From Mnemiopsis leidyi (lineage: Eukaryota > Ctenophora > Tentaculata > Lobata > Bolinopsidae): DNA of 45,828 nt. The translations under genes and the position numbers were made by a program. The notes under the pieces are model-generated. The model worked only from the letters and a program-made list of their open reading frames with translations, made no database searches and was not told where the DNA came from. The stretch covers positions 6,334 through 52,161 of the forward strand of contig JH153682.1 of the NCBI GenBank assembly GCA_000226015.1, read 5' to 3'. Below are positions 44,399 through 45,828 of the stretch, in pieces. The stretch's first letter is position 1, and every line of letters starts with the position of its first letter.

Positions 44399-45089
44399 TC
44401 AGATGACATATTGCTTTTTGAGTTTTCCCCAGAAAGTCAGAAGCACCGTTCTTTGTTATAGACACAGGTATTTTTGGGGAGCTGTCAAAAAATTTGACCA
44501 ATGAGAAACTAGAAATCAGTGCTGTTTAGCTTCTGAGCGGTTAACATTTGTGACCCCTATCCAAAATAAATTCCATATTTTACTCTAAAAAATCGATAAT
44601 CAGTCGAAAAATTGCTGCACCAAAATAGAATCGACATGAGATGCAAGCGACACACAAAAACTGGGACATGAATACCAGTGTGGCAACAGGAAACATTTCA
44701 GTCATACTGCCGTGTTTTTATAATTGTCTTGCACCAGAGCCACTGGTCGTTTAGGTTTGTAATGTGTACGTTTTATATATATATTATATACGTCTTATAT
44801 ATATGTTAGGTTTAAAATTCGATAGAAAGAAGAATGTGCTCTTATTAAAATGAGGTTGGAAACAACTGAGAAGTATGTGTGAGACAAGCTATGCAAGGTT
44901 TTTATGGAAATGGACTTTTTCGTCCAAGTCTTATCTTCTTTAGTCTCATCTTTTGAGCTTAGCTAATAAAGTTTTAAAGCTCGATAGTCAGTAGCTCAGT
45001 TTACCCAAACTGCATTTATAACCACAACGACATCAGCAGATTTACAACACATATACACCATAATAGAGGCCAAAATAAAATCGACCTAC
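44399..45089. other. AT-rich sequence, no gene seen
   Basis: Contains a (TA)n-rich palindromic tract at 44774-44806. Confidence 0.5.
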
Positions 45090-45204
45090 TTGAAACCGAA
45101 GAGTGCCGTCTCTGCCAGTTCGAATTGTCCAACTCTGCCAGCGAAGGTCGGGAGATGGTCGACACACGTCGGTTCCGCGCGGCAGAGTAGACCGCCGCGT
45201 TCAT
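45090..45204 (-). CDS. Alternative first coding exon H of the K+ channel
   Basis: Thirty-eight codons plus one base from ATG 45204 to the donor TCAA|GTAGGT. The start MNAAVYSAARNRRVSTISRP is very ball-like: a small hydrophobic head with Tyr, then a basic cluster; two basophilic kinase sites (RRVS, RRHS) follow, and the end is QRRHSSVS. It leaves phase 1; the junction codon is Ser. The frame upstream has no other ATG. The sequence is GC-rich compared with its flanks. The donor is less perfect than in exons C, F and G (GTAGGT). This is the most distal candidate seen, about 41 kb from the channel exon; more could lie outside the window. Confidence 0.6.
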
Positions 45205-45828
45205 CCTTCCTAGTAACCAGGGAAACCAGCAGCAACCACGTGCAATCAAGCCGGACCAATCTTGCGCATCGTTGAAATTAGCATGACATCGCTAAAGTGA
45301 TCCTAACAAAAGATTTGATTTTGAAATCAAATTTCATAAAATAATTCAAAGAATTATCAAAAAAATGTATGTTGAAAACACAAAAGATATACAGAATGCA
45401 TGTTATGTTTATGCAGTCATGATACAAGTGATACAAGTGATACAAATTTATAAAACTTAAATTACAAGCGTAATTGTTAAGTTAATAACCATAAACGTTT
45501 ATTAAATCATAGTTTTTTCACGTGATAAATATTTAATACTTAAAAAAGAGTCTTCCTACCTTGAGATCGTAAAATAATTAGCAGAGATCACGTGGAATGT
45601 GCCTTTGGTGGGTTTGGCATTGCGCAAGGAATTTTTGTCGCTCGGTAAAGCAGCGGTTAGCAAATCTCGCGATAAGTCGGAGTTGATGACACTGATTTTG
45701 GTATCTTAGTTGGTTGGTGGGTTCTGTGATATGAGAGGTGAGTGCAAGGATGTTGTTGTTTGTAATGGTTTGAGGGTTTAAAGAGGCTTGTAGGTTTTGT
45801 AGTTTGTGATGAAGATTATGTCTTATTT
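45205..45828. other. Upstream flank of first exon H
   Basis: CACGTG sites at about 45237, 45519 and 45588; otherwise AT-rich, with no further splice-supported exon before the window end. Confidence 0.4.

Noticed and set aside
1-45828. CRISPR array or prokaryotic operon interpretation of the many tandem repeats
   Set aside because: Repeats lack unique spacers, vary in unit length and lie in intron-containing animal DNA.

Overview
This is nuclear genomic DNA of a metazoan, most likely a non-bilaterian or other invertebrate animal; I cannot place it more precisely. The evidence is spliceosomal splice sites, one clear Shaker-type (Kv1) voltage-gated K+ channel, the 3' end of a CR1/L2-like non-LTR retrotransposon, a TA-flanked MITE, and an AT-rich sequence full of minisatellites. 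Intron-poor Shaker genes of this kind are typical of, but not limited to, cnidarians.

The main feature is a K+ channel gene on the minus strand that appears to fill most of the window. One 'constant' exon (2900-4218) encodes the whole channel: T1 domain, S1-S6 and TVGYGD filter. It is preceded by a 3' splice site, not a promoter. Upstream on the same strand, over about 41 kb, are short open exons, each with an ATG and a 5' splice donor: 10025-10115, 23212-23356, 28256-28463, 33078-33351, 40986-41049, 42253-42433 and 45090-45204. All seven leave codon phase 1, which is the phase needed to read through the constant exon. Most of the predicted N-termini have a short hydrophobic start followed by Arg/Lys, the layout of N-type (ball-and-chain) inactivation peptides. 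An eighth (39656-39795) has a strong donor but a one-base frame problem, and three more are weak. My model is a 'variable first exon + one constant channel exon' locus that gives one pore many inactivation domains. The exon structures are read from sequence; the joining is inferred.

Layout: 1-350 LINE tail. 815-2800 repeats, including about 17 copies of a unit carrying near-perfect RFX X-boxes, just 3' of the channel. 2900-4218 constant exon. 4255-4520 a 21-bp minisatellite that on the channel strand repeats a CTAAC branch-point-like motif just upstream of the shared acceptor. 4.5-45.8 kb is the intron/first-exon territory, with many minisatellites, a 225-bp assembly gap (24502-24726), a MITE (27053-27152) and a fold-back element (about 44.19-44.40 kb). 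On the plus strand there is a putative two-exon gene start at 14457-14600 (membrane protein, Patched-related-like) with a 37-nt intron, and a putative terminal exon with poly(A) signal at 41423-41680. Whether these two belong together is unknown.

The remaining long stretches are AT-rich, non-coding sequence with no rRNA, tRNA or CRISPR that I could recognise.
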